64,000 nt of DNA. It comes from Macrotis lagotis. Its lineage: Eukaryota; Chordata; Mammalia; Peramelemorphia; Peramelidae. The stretch lies in assembly GCF_037893015.1 (NCBI RefSeq), contig NC_133665.1, positions 105,739,937-105,803,936 of the forward strand. The letters are read 5' to 3'. Below are positions 52,600 through 62,190 of the stretch, one piece after another. Positions within the stretch are counted from its first letter, which is position 1; each line of letters opens with the position of its first letter. The notes beneath the pieces are model-generated. The model saw only the letters and a list, made by a program, of their open reading frames with translations. It did no database searches and had not been told where the DNA came from. Both the position numbers and the translations under genes were made by a program.

Positions 52600-54180
52600 T
52601 TCTGACTTTATTCCCCAAATCTTTCTTGGCTGCCACCCTGTTAACTGCTAAATTAAAGCTTGCCTTGGGTATGAAATCTTCTGTTCTAATCTCTAAGAGG
52701 AATAATCTTAAAGGGCAAATATAGCCAACTAAGAGAAGAGAATGGCAGAGGTGATAGATGAGATGGAGAACATAAATGACTTATTTCTTCTCCTCCCTTG
52801 CCTTGGTCTTTAGCCCTCAAATGCCTTATTCAGGCAGATATCCCCCCCCCAATAGATTCCAGATGCGTTACTTGCTAGTTGCTGATGTTATTATGTAGGG
52901 AAGAAGGCACTTGGTCATTTAAGGCCTTCAGTGGACTGATACTTTATGAATACAGATGGAATCTCATAAAGATCTGAGTAATGGTAGCCAGGCTTTATCC
53001 TCACCTTCTTTATTTTGCCCTAGAACCTTGTTCTTTTCCCTGAAACTAGCAGACAGTAATGGCCTTTTATCATTCTGAGAAATACAAAATCAGGTTTCTT
53101 TTCAGTTCATTCCCATTATATGCTCAGCTCTCATTGAGCATCAGGGAAGCTTTCTCCTGGCTCCCATTACAATCTTGTCCTCTACCTTTTTAGCTTTGTA
53201 TCCCTGGTGATGGGGAAACCAGAACAGGTATCCCTCTCTGTATACACTTTCTGGTAAAGTTGGCTTGTCAAGAGGATTTCTGTAAAATGAATCCCATTTC
53301 TCTTCTGTTCTAAAATCAGAACTTCATTCCTAGAGGAAGAGAAAAATCTTCTAGTAAACCGCATTCTTAGCCTTCGTGAATAGATAGTGTCCAGATCAAG
53401 GGAGGCAATGATTCCTCCTGATATTGGGGTGGCAAATGCACTTAGAATGGCCCATTTCCCAATGGCGTGGTGTTGCTGCCATGTGATGGCTCCTTTGGCA
53501 AACTAGAGATCAACCCTTCTTTGCCCCCATAAGAGTATATTAGAAGTCTGGTGTTTTTCGGTAGATGGAGAGGGGAGCAGCAGGGATGATGGAAGAGAAG
53601 GAGGGAGGGATAGATTCCCATGTTTGAAGAAAGTGCAGTAATTATCCAGCCGTGATAATACTGCCAAACAGCCTGAGACTAAGGAAATGGCTTTCCTGAA
53701 GGAGGGAAGCATACTCATGAATGAGTTTAACTGTAGTCCCTGGCATACTTTTTGAGTTTCAGTAACTGTGTTATTCCCCAGAAATCAGAATGAAGATGAG
53801 TTCTGCCTCCCCAACCTGTCCCAAAAAGGATGGAGCCAAAATATCAGAACAATCACATTTAAGACCTTTGTTTCTGGGTTAGAACCAAGACTCCACATCA
53901 CTGGGAACATATTCACTACTTAGTCCCTTCCCAAGAAGAAGGCAAACAAAGCCAGGTGGCATGCTTAATAGTAATTGGCCAATTTTCTGGATTTTTAACA
54001 ACTGAACCTAGGTTTTCTTAAGGGATGTACCATTAGCTATTTTTAAGCAACCTTCAGGTTTTATTTTTAATTAAGTTATAAAAAATCCAAACAAAACATA
54101 GATGTGGAACACAAATTCTGATCTGAACTCATAGCTGGAGAAGATCACAGCTTTGTAAAAAGAACCTTCTTGAAGACAGA
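52600..54180. other. Long repeat-free segment (candidate conserved element)
   Basis: About 1.5 kb without a recognisable repeat apart from a C-run at 52,842. A few CpGs persist (near 52,865, 53,360, 53,374, 53,466, 53,559 and 53,652). No convincing frame. It could contain regulatory sequence, but nothing in the sequence proves it. Confidence 0.5.
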
Positions 54181-54189
54181 AAAGATGTC

Positions 54190-54375
54190 ATCATGGGGTA
54201 GGGAGAGGAGTACTAGACTTATTCAGGAGATCTGATTTCAAATGAAATCCTTAGTAGATGCCTGATCTGAACCCTTTCCATCTCTGAGCATTGGTTTCTT
54301 TGGGTATAAAAAGGGGTGGGAAGTTGGACTAATAATGCATGAGGTCATTTCTAGTTCTAACATTCTATAATTCTA
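54190..54375 (+). mobile_element. MIR/THER-type CORE-SINE, sense
   Basis: GAGTACTAGACTTATTCAGG, CCATCTCTGAGCATTGGTTT, GGGTATAAAAAGGGGTGGG, GGTCATTTCTAGTTCTAACA and TTCTATAATTCTATGATTTC (typical SINE tail). Confidence 0.7.
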
Positions 54376-54384
54376 TGATTTCTT

Positions 54385-54595
54385 TCTCTTGAAACTTTAA
54401 GACAAATCGAAACATAAATTTGCTTGGTGAGGTCTTCTTTGACTATCTAATTTATGCACAGATCTGTGCTCTTAGCTCTATGATGGCAGAGACCATGTCT
54501 TGGCTAAACTTTGATCTTTTCCCCTTTCCTGCCTCCCCATACCTAGCTCAAGGCTATACTTGTAGCTGATATTTACTAAATGCTTATTGACTGAG
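54385..54595 (+). mobile_element. L2 3' end, sense
   Basis: GAGGTCTTCTTTGACTATCT, CTATGATGGCAGAGACCATG, CATACCTAGCTCAAGGC and ACTAAATGCTTATTGACTGA. Confidence 0.7.
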
Positions 54596-54599
54596 TAAA

Positions 54600-54850
54600 T
54601 GAAATACCATAAAAATATAAGATATAGCCATTGCCCTCAAGTGGTTTATAGTTTCATTGAGCAAGCCAGATGTTCCAGCAGGAAATAACTCAATAACATT
54701 ATGCACATGGTGAGCTAAATGCCAAAATACCACAGTTTGGTCAATCATTGCTTGGAGAGAAAGAGATTTGTGTGGATTGGAGTGGTCACAGAAGCCTTCC
54801 CAGTTGATGGACACTTGAACTGGGCTTTGATGGATACACAGATTTTGGGT
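54600..54850 (-). mobile_element. L2 3' end, antisense
   Basis: CCATTGCCCTCAAGTGGTTT, TCAATAACATTATGCACATG, CAGAAGCCTTCCCAGTTGAT and GGACACTTGAACTGGGCTTT. It sits tail to tail with the preceding L2. Confidence 0.7.
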
Positions 54851-54974
54851 AGAAGGACTATATAAATTATAGAATCTCAAAAAGAATCTTAGAGGTTATC
54901 TATAGCCTTGTGGTTAGCAAACCTTTTTGATTGGGTTTATCCTGTCAGTAAAAAAAATTTTGAGCCTATATCCC

Positions 54975-55085
54975 TAATGAGAGACATAGTGAGCATAGTG
55001 AATAAAGAGGCAGTCTGGATTCAATTTTGGCTTCTGTCATATACTGACAAGTGTGACTCCGGACAAGGCATTCAATCCCTTAATG
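54975..55085 (+). mobile_element. CORE-SINE fragment, sense
   Basis: GAATAAAGAGGCAGTCTGGA, TTCAATTTTGGCTTCTGTCA and GTGTGACTCCGGACAAGGCA. The 3' half is lost. Confidence 0.55.
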
Positions 55086-55089
55086 GTCT

Positions 55090-55265
55090 AGAACAGGAGT
55101 GCAAACTCAAACAGAAAGAGATCCCTGCAGGCTATCCTTAGAAAACCACAAACTAACATCATCTATGTTGTATTGTAGTTTTGTTTATTCTGTGAAACAT
55201 TTCCCAAATACATTTTAATCTGTTTCAGCCCAGGAGTATTTCAGCTCTAGATGACTCAGTAAGGC
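55090..55265 (+). mobile_element. hAT-like non-autonomous element, copy 1
   Basis: ACAGGAGTGCAAACTCAAAC resembles a CAGGGGTGTCAAACTC end. Then GATCCCTGCAGGCTATCCTT, TAGAAAACCACAAACTAACA, TATTCTGTGAAACATTTCCC and ATACATTTTAATCTGTTTCA. The same order occurs at 59,425-59,640. No transposase is present. Confidence 0.55.
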
Positions 55266-55389
55266 TGAAAATTGTATTAGTAGAGCAGCTTCCTCATCAG
55301 GGAGGAGTTATATAGCAATGAAATCACAAGTCTGATCTCTATCCCAACTCCCAATATGTATATATTTACTTACTTATAAATGATGTACA

Positions 55390-56090
55390 TTATAAAGATG
55401 AAAGAGGATTTGATCCTAGAGAATAGGGAACCACCGGAGTTTACTAAATAGGGGAGTCACATGGCCATACCTAACCTTTAAGAAAATCATGTTGGCAGCA
55501 GTTTGGATAAAGAGGGAGGAGACTTGAGGCAGGGAGACCAAATCTGGAGGCTAGCAAAATAACCCAGATGAGAGGCAACCAGGACCTGAAGAAGGTGGCT
55601 ATAGAAGAGGAGAAAGAGGAATCTACACTTGAGGTGCTGTAGAGGTGGAAAAAACAAGTTTTGGCAACTGATGGGGTTGCAGACTTGGGGGGAAGCTGGT
55701 GATGCACTCAGTATAATAAGGAAGTCTAGAAGAAAGCATATGGCTATGTGAGTAGACAGAAGGGCAAAGATTTAAGAGATGTTATAGGGGAGAAACAACA
55801 GTTGGCAACTGATTGGATGTGTGGGGTGTGTGTGTGGGGTGAGGAAAAGCAGAGAGCCAAGGATGATGCCAAGGTTGCAAACCTAGGTGACTGGAAAGCT
55901 GACTGTTCCTTCAAAAGAAGAGAAATTAAGAAAAGGAATGTGTTTTGAGGTCAAAACATTGATTTCTGTTTTGAACATGTTGAGTTTGAGATGCCTACTG
56001 GTCATGCAGTTGAAACTGTCTGATCGTCAGTCAGTGATGAGGGAGGGATTTAGGAGAGAAATTAGGACTGTTTATATTGGGGAGTCATGT
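55390..56090 (-). mobile_element. L2 LINE, antisense
   Basis: TTTGATCCTAGAGAATAGGG, GGAGTTTACTAAATAGGGGA, GTCACATGGCCATACC, GACTTGAGGCAGGGAGACCA, GCAACTGATTGGATGTGTGG, CAAGGATGATGCCAAGGTTG and GAACATGTTGAGTTTGAGAT. A well preserved, collinear antisense L2 of 700 bp. Confidence 0.85.
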
Positions 56091-56094
56091 ACAG

Positions 56095-56400
56095 TTAAGG
56101 GGAGCAGTGGATAGAGAACTGATCTTAGGAATCAAGGAGGAGTTTGAGTCTGGCCTCAGACACTTGCCACTTACCAGTGTGACCTTGGGCAAAGTCACTT
56201 AATCCCAATTGCCTCTCATCCGGGACCATCTTCAGTCATCCTGATTCATATCTGGCCACTGGACCTAGATGACTCTGTAGGAGAAAGTGAGGCTGGTGAC
56301 TTAGCACAGCACCCCTCACTCAAATCCAATTCACATGCTTGTCATGGCAACACATGGTCTTCTTTGAAAATAAAGGACAAACATTACATAGTGATGATGA
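56095..56400 (+). mobile_element. MAR1-related CORE-SINE with GAAGGACAA-type tail
   Basis: AGGGGAGCAGTGGATAGAGA, GTGTGACCTTGGGCAAAGTC, CCACTGGACCTAGATGACTC, GTGAGGCTGGTGACTTAGCA, GCTTGTCATGGCAACA and AATAAAGGACAAAC. Same family as 28,555. Confidence 0.85.
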
Positions 56401-56589
56401 AAATGAAATCCAAGGGAGCTGATGAAGTCACAAAAAAAAAAAAAAGAGTGTAAAGAATGAAGAGGAAAGGACTCCAGGCAAAGCCTTAGTACCTCCACAG
56501 TTAGGACATGTGATTTAGGGGATAATTAACAAAGGGAATAGACAGTGTTGGCAGAAGAACTAGGAAAAAAGAAGCATCACAATGAGGAA

Positions 56590-57015
56590 GGAAGGAAGCA
56601 TTTATTAAATGCCTACTGTTTAACCAGGCAGTGTGCTAAGTATTTGACAAATAGCATCTTATTTGATCTCCACAACAGCCCTGACTGTTATCTTCTTCAT
56701 TTTAGCTTTTTTTTTTAGGGGTTTTTTTTTTTGGTAAGGCAAACAGGGTTAAGTGGCTTGCCTAAGACCACACAGCTAGGTAATTATTAAGTGTCTGAGA
56801 CCGGATTTGAACCCCGGTACTCCTGACTCCAGGGCTGGTGCTTTATCCACTATGCCACCTAGCCGCCCCAATCTTCTCCATTTTATAATCGAGGAAGCTG
56901 AGCCAAACAAAGACTGAAACTTGGCTTAAATCACAGAGCTTGTAAATTTCTGAGGCTGGGTTTGAACTCAGGTCTTCCTGATTTCAGGCCCAGTAATTTA
57001 TTCATTAAGCCTAGA
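56590..57015 (-). mobile_element. MIR-type SINE, antisense, split by a young SINE
   Basis: AAGCATTTATTAAATGCCTA, TATTTGATCTCCACAACAGC, [SINE], then CCATTTTATAATCGAGGAAG and TGAGGCTGGGTTTGAACTCA. Confidence 0.8.
56705..56870 (-). mobile_element. WSINE1-type CORE-SINE inside MIR
   Basis: Two T-runs, GGTAAGGCAAACAGGGTTAA, CACACAGCTAGGTAATTATT and GCCACCTAGCCGCCCC. Target duplication ATCTTCTTCATTTTA (56,690) and ATCTTCTCCATTTTA (56,871), one mismatch. Confidence 0.95.
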
Positions 57016-57360
57016 TCATTCTAAGTTCAATGATCTCTTCTAGTTATAGCTGCCAGATTCAGAAACAGGATGGTTTATTACCCTTTTTTCTTCCATCTCT
57101 TTACTTTGATGAGAGAGAGATCTAGACACAATTTTCCATTATTTTGGACTGACAGGTTGAAAAGACCATCTAGGTCAGACAAAAAAATAAATCTTTGAAA
57201 TCAGGTTCTTAAAAGTCACTAACTTGCTAAGAAACTACTTCCCCATTTCCGAAGGAAAGGCATTAGATTATCCAAGTTGAAATTTATCAAAATCCAGTGT
57301 TCCTTTAATGAGGCTTTATAAAAGAAATATCCTTTATGGTTTGAAAATCTGTCCAAAGGC
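57016..57360. other. Unassigned sequence
   Basis: Nothing recognised; AT-rich unique DNA. Confidence 0.4.
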
Positions 57361-57531
57361 AGATATGAGGAATGAGACCATTCTAGGAATGGAGGGAGAC
57401 AGCCAGAGAAAGTGAAAGTGCCTAGCTAGCCCAAGGGATGGAATGTCTTGTTTGAGGAACTGTAGGGAGACCAGTGTCACTGGATTGAAGAAAATATGTC
57501 TGGTAGAGGTGATGGTGGTATAAGGTGTAAG
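57361..57531 (-). repeat. 171-bp duplicated segment, copy A (L2-derived)
   Basis: It aligns to 59,002-59,172 over its whole length with about nine substitutions and two compensating 4-bp indels, roughly 94% identity outside indels. That is far above the similarity between unrelated L2 copies here. Copy B lies in natural L2 context; this one does not. Confidence 0.85.
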
Positions 57532-57584
57532 GTGCTTGAAAATGTGGAAGGCACCAAATAATTGACATAAATTTTTTACCATTT

Positions 57585-58715
57585 AAAATTTTTTATTGTT
57601 TTTCTTATTACATGTTTTTATAATTTTATTTTATTTTTACCACTTAATTGTATTTTTTCCAATTATGTGTAAAAATAGTTTTCAGCATTCATTTTTATAA
57701 GATTTTGAATTCCAAATTTATCTCCCTCCCCTCTTTCCCAAGACAACAAGCAATCTGATATAGATTATAAATGTACAATCATATTAAATATTTCCACATT
57801 AGTCATGTTGTGAAAGAAGAACCAGAACAAAAGGGAAAAACCACAAGAAAGAAAAAAATAAAAATCAAGTGAAAATAGTATGTTTCAATCTGCATTCAGA
57901 TTCCATAGTTCTTCTCTGCATATGGTTAGTATTTTTCATCATGAGTCTTTTGGAATTATATTCATTTTATTGCTGAGAAGAGCTAAGTTTATTATAGTTG
58001 ATCATCATCACAAAACGTTGCTGTTACTTTGTGCAATGTTCTTCTGGTTCTGTTCACTTCACTCAACATTAGTTCATGTAAATTCAGGTTTTTCTGAAAT
58101 CTGCCTGCTCATCATTTCTTAGAATACAATAGTATTCCATTGCATTCTTATACCACAAATTGTTCAACCTTTCCCCAAATTGTTGCCAATTCCCCTCAAT
58201 TTCCAATTCTTTGCCATCATTAATAGAATTGCTATAAATATTTTTGTACATGTGAATCCTTTTCCCTTTTTTTGTGATTTCTTTGGGATATAGACCTGTA
58301 CTGGTATTGTGAGATCAAAGGGGTATACACACAGTTTTATAGCCCTTTGAAAATAGTTTCAAATTGCTCTTCAAAATGGTTGGATCAGTTCTCAACTCCA
58401 ATAATAATGATGCATTAATATCCAATTTTCCCACATCTTCTCCAACAATTAGCTTTTTCCTTTTCTGTCATATTAACTAATCTTATAGGTATGAGGTAGT
58501 TTTGTTGTTTATTTTAATTTGTATTTCTCTAATCAATAGAGATTTAGAGCATTTTTCCATATGACTCTATATAACTTTAATTTCTTCACCTGAAAACTGC
58601 TTGTTCATATCTTTTGTCCATTTACTAATTATGAATAAATTGTTTTCTTATACATTTTACTCAGTTCTCTATATATGTTAGAAATGAGGCTTTCATCAGA
58701 AACACTAACTGTAAA
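57585..58715 (-). mobile_element. L1 3' UTR and ORF2 C-terminus, antisense
   Basis: TTCCAATTATGTGTAAAAAT, TTAGTCATGTTGTGAAAGAA, CTGCATTCAGATTCCATAGT, CAACATTAGTTCATGTAAAT, TTTTTGTACATGTGAATCCT, TTTGGGATATAGACCTGTAC and TTAGAAATGAGGCTTTCATC. About 1.1 kb, collinear with 43,100-44,150 in its coding part but older, with no long open frame. Confidence 0.88.
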
Positions 58716-58739
58716 TTTAAAAATTTATGCTTTATTTAG

Positions 58740-59400
58740 AGAATAGTCAATCACTAAATATTTATTAAGCATCTGTGTGCTGAGGATGTAAAAAGAAATA
58801 TATTTTCAAAATGCTCACAATCCAGTTGGGGCTGGAAAATGCAAATACCTACAGATAAGCAAACCAATTACAAGTTAAAGTGGAAAGTGGAAGTAAGCAG
58901 TATGGTGAAGGTACTGGAGTGAATAGGGATCAGCAAAACCTTTCTTTAGAAAGGGAAATTTTTTAACTGGGATTTGAAAGAAGCCAAGGAAACCCAGAGA
59001 AAGATATGAGGAGTGAGACCATTCCAGGAATGGAGGGAGACAGCCAGAGAAAATGAAAGAAAGTACCTAGACCAAGAGATGGAATGTCTTGTTTGAGGAA
59101 CTGTGGGGAGACCAGTATCACTGGATTGAAGAATATATGTCTGGTAGAGGTGATGGTGGTATAAGGTGTAAGAAGACTGGAAGGGTGTTGAGGTAGGGGA
59201 TTAATTTATGGAGGACTTTGAGTACCAGAGTATTTGATATTTAATTTTGGAGATAATGGGGAGCCCCTGGAATTTATTGAGTAGGAGTATGATATGATCA
59301 GCTTTAAAAGAAAATTTTGAGAAATGAGAGGAGGATGAACTGAAGCAGGGAGAGCCATTGGAGGTTTTGGAGTGGGATGACATGATGAAGGCCATACCCT
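58740..59400 (-). mobile_element. L2 LINE, antisense, containing duplicate copy B
   Basis: TAAATATTTATTAAGCATCT, GGATTTGAAAGAAGCCAAGG, [copy B 59,002-59,172], GAAGACTGGAAGGGTGTTGA, GGGAGCCCCTGGAATTTATT and AGGGAGAGCCATTGGAGG keep L2 order. Confidence 0.85.
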
Positions 59401-59424
59401 AGAAAAATTAATTTGAAAGCAGTA

Positions 59425-59640
59425 GGGTCAAACTCAGTAGTAGGGAACATTAATCCATACATAAGGATCCCTGAGGGCTGTCTATTGACTTAGTTTTAAA
59501 AATTAATGTTACCTTTTTTTATTTTACTTTAATTTATTTCATTAAATAGTTCCCAATTACATTTTTATCTGCTTCCAGTGGCACTTAGGAGTGTTGCTTA
59601 TTGCAGGTGATCTTGGGGTGGATGTTCTACTTCTAGAGGA
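59425..59640 (+). mobile_element. hAT-like non-autonomous element, copy 2
   Basis: GTAGGGTCAAACTCAGTAGT, GGATCCCTGAGGGCTGTCTA, TTGACTTAGTTTTAAAAATT, AATAGTTCCCAATTACATTT and GGCACTTAGGAGTGTTGCTT share their order with 55,090-55,265. Confidence 0.55.
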
Positions 59641-59689
59641 AAGCATTGTGGGGAAAGGAGACCAATGTTAGGAGGCCATTGTAACATCA

Positions 59690-59880
59690 TAGAGGTTAGA
59701 ATTGGAAGGGACCCTGGAGATTATCCAAGGATTGGATTCTAGCCCAATCTCTCAATTGATAGATAGATAAGGAAGAAGAAAACCTAGAGAGAAAGGAAGT
59801 CAAGGTGACATGTAGTAAGTAGTAGCAGTCTGATAGTAACTAGTAGCAATCTGCATTGACTGAATCCAGTGCTTTCTTCA
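59690..59880 (-). mobile_element. MIR-related repeat, antisense
   Basis: CATCATAGAGGTTAGAATTG, GAAGGGACCCTGGAGATTAT and a decayed core. Confidence 0.55.
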
Positions 59881-60134
59881 CCATTCATCCATACTTTCTA
59901 GGAATTGTTCATATGGTCCGTGACTTGAGATAATTAAATTTCTTAGAAAGATAAATGGCAAACAAGACCAAGGCCTGGGAGAGCAGGGGGTGGATTATAG
60001 GGTGACAGACAGATTTAGTTCCAATAACCCCATTAAGTGCTATTTTCTCTTTATTGCCCCTGTATTTCTACCAACATCAAGACAAGTAAAGCCCATTGGG
60101 GATCTTTGGTCACATAACTAGAAACAGTTTTTAA

Positions 60135-60320
60135 AAAAGGATTATAGATTTGGACCTGGAAGGAAAGATTCAAGATCATCCACTCCTACCTCTTCATTTT
60201 GTAGATGAAGAAACTAAAAAAGAAAAGTAAATGAGATGACTTTTCTGTCCATTGCCAGTAAGCAACAGAACAGTGGAATTTGAATCATGTATTCTCAAGT
60301 TCTGTGACTGAGATTTTAGT
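60135..60320 (-). mobile_element. MIR-related repeat, antisense
   Basis: GGATTATAGATTTGGACCTG, CCTCTTCATTTTGTAGATGA and GAAACTAAAAAAG. Confidence 0.6.
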
Positions 60321-60519
60321 CTCTTGTGATTTTGTGGCAGAGATGGGGAGGGCTTCTAGGTTGTAGAAAACAAAAACCAAGAGGAGATTGGGGAGACCTT
60401 ATGGCTGGGGAACATGACTCAGATTTGAGGGAGGGGAAAGATCATTTGCAGATTATGAGCATAATTTCCATTTGCACCAGAATGGTGCAAACGTGTGTGT
60501 ATGTGTGTTTATGTGTATA

Positions 60520-60659
60520 TGTTTTTTTGGGGGGGTTGCAAGGCAAATGGGGTTGAGTCCACACAGCTAGGCAATTATTAAGTGCCTGAGACCGGATTTG
60601 AACCCAGGTACTCCTGACTCCAGGGCTGGTGCTTTATCCACTTCACCACCTAGCCACCC
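60520..60659 (-). mobile_element. WSINE1-type CORE-SINE with internal deletion
   Basis: TTGCAAGGCAAATGGGGTTG is followed directly by AGTCCACACAGCTAGG: about 13 bp of the CORE (GGCTTGCCCAAGG) is missing. The head ends CACCACCTAGCCACCCC. Flanks are TG-rich, so the target duplication is ambiguous. Confidence 0.9.
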
Positions 60660-60791
60660 CTGTGTGTATCTTTCAGTGGGGAGAGATGTGCTGCTAGTTG
60701 TACTGAATGTGTTAAATGTTTGTGTCCTGTTTTTTGGGAAAGGCTTCTTGTTGAGCTAGGATTTCAGCTTTGTTTAAGAAATTTTTCATAA

Positions 60792-61406
60792 TTGAAGGGA
60801 TGTCCAGTTGGGGAATGGCTGAACAAGTTATGGTATATGAATGTTATGGAGTACTATTGTTCTATAATAAACCATGAATGGTTAGACTCTATAAGAGGTA
60901 TGGAAAGAATTACATGAACTGATGCTGAGTGAAGGTAGCAGAATCAAGTGAACATTGTACACATTAACAACAACATAGTGAGTTGATCAACTATGATGGA
61001 GGTGGCTCCTCTCAGCAGTTCAGCGAGGACAACCCTGGAAGACCTGTTAGGGACAATGCTATCGACATCTAGAGGGGAAACAAAATGAAATTAAAAAACA
61101 AAACACAGAATTTGAATGGATTCTATGTTCACTTTTTAAAAAAAACTTCTCTTATAATTTTCCTTCATATTCCATGATCTTTCTTTTCCCTTAGTCCTAA
61201 TTCCTCATACACAACATGACTAATAAAATAAACATATTATACTTACATAGGTATAACTTTTACCAGACTTCGCTGCTGAGGGGAGTGGGGTGGGAAGGAA
61301 GGGTGGTAGAAAAATGTGTGACTTATTAATATGCAAGTAAATGAATGTTGAAAAACTTTCATAATATGTAATTGGAAAAATAAAATAAAATAATCAATTA
61401 AAAAAA
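60792..61406 (+). mobile_element. 5'-truncated L1 3' end, sense
   Basis: CCAGTTGGGGAATGGCTGAA, ACATGAACTGATGCTGAGTG, ACATTGTACACATTAACAAC, CTCCTCTCAGCAGTTCAGCG, AAACTTTCATAATATGTAAT and an AAAATAAAATAAAAT tail. A 16-bp duplication with one mismatch (AAGAAATTTTTCATAA at 60,776; AAGAAATTCTTCATAA at 61,407) bounds it. Frames are broken. Confidence 0.93.
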
Positions 61407-61569
61407 AAGAAATTCTTCATAAAACTTCTGTGAAGGTTAGTCTTTCAGGTACTTTGTGTAGAAACTCTTAGGATTTCTACCAGACTTTGGTGATGTTAGT
61501 TAGAGAAATTAAGAGACAGAGCTAATCATGGATTTCCACACAAGAGAAACAAAAACCATCCCATGTCTG

Positions 61570-62190
61570 GTAAGTCTTAGCCACTTGTATCTCACTGAGC
61601 CTATTGCATAACTTAAGAGCAACATTTTCATATGTCTCTTCTCTGCTCATAAACCACCCCTGGATCCTGATTGCCTAATGAGTAAAATTCTATTCTTATG
61701 CCTAGTATTCAAATACCTTTCCAGCCTTATCTCATATTAATTGCTTCTATATATTCTATGAAAGAGCCAAACAGGATTACTTTGTGTGGCCTATATCAAC
61801 CCTTGTATTTTCTGCCTCTATGATGCTCACCCTATTTGTTTTTCAGAGTATCTAACTTGGTACCTCCTAAAGAAAATCCTGGTTCTTCCTCTGCCTGTAA
61901 TATTCCCCCTCTCCCTCTAGACCTAACTATCCTTTAAAGCCTAACTCAAATGTGTGAAGCCTTCCCTAATGGGCTTTTGGTAAGTTCCTCACATGATAAC
62001 TTTGTTTTTGAACTCTTTTATTCATTTTCATAGAATATTGTACCTTCCAGTTACTTGTCTATACATCCTTCTCCCTTTTGAATTGTAAGAACCATGAGGG
62101 TGGAGACCATTTCTTATCTAAAATTTTTATCTCCTTAGTACCCAGCTACATTAGGTGTTGAATAGACAGTTGTTGAATTGAATTGAAGCC
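61570..62190 (+). mobile_element. L2 C-terminus and 3' end, sense
   Basis: CCACCCCTGGATCCTGATTG, AGTATTCAAATACCTTTCCA, CTTCCTCTGCCTGTAATATT, CCTTTAAAGCCTAACTCAAA, GTGAAGCCTTCCCTAATG, GAATTGTAAGAACCATGAGG and GTTGAATAGACAGTTGTTGA follow L2 in order. Confidence 0.75.

Noticed and set aside
52335..52724. 129-codon forward frame
   Set aside because: It spans a MIR-related repeat and unique DNA, with an overlapping reverse frame; no domain or splice framing.
57361..59172. The 171-bp pair as long terminal repeats of one element
   Set aside because: The copies lack TG...CA ends and target duplications and are L2-derived; the DNA between them is an L1 piece and L2, not a retroviral interior.
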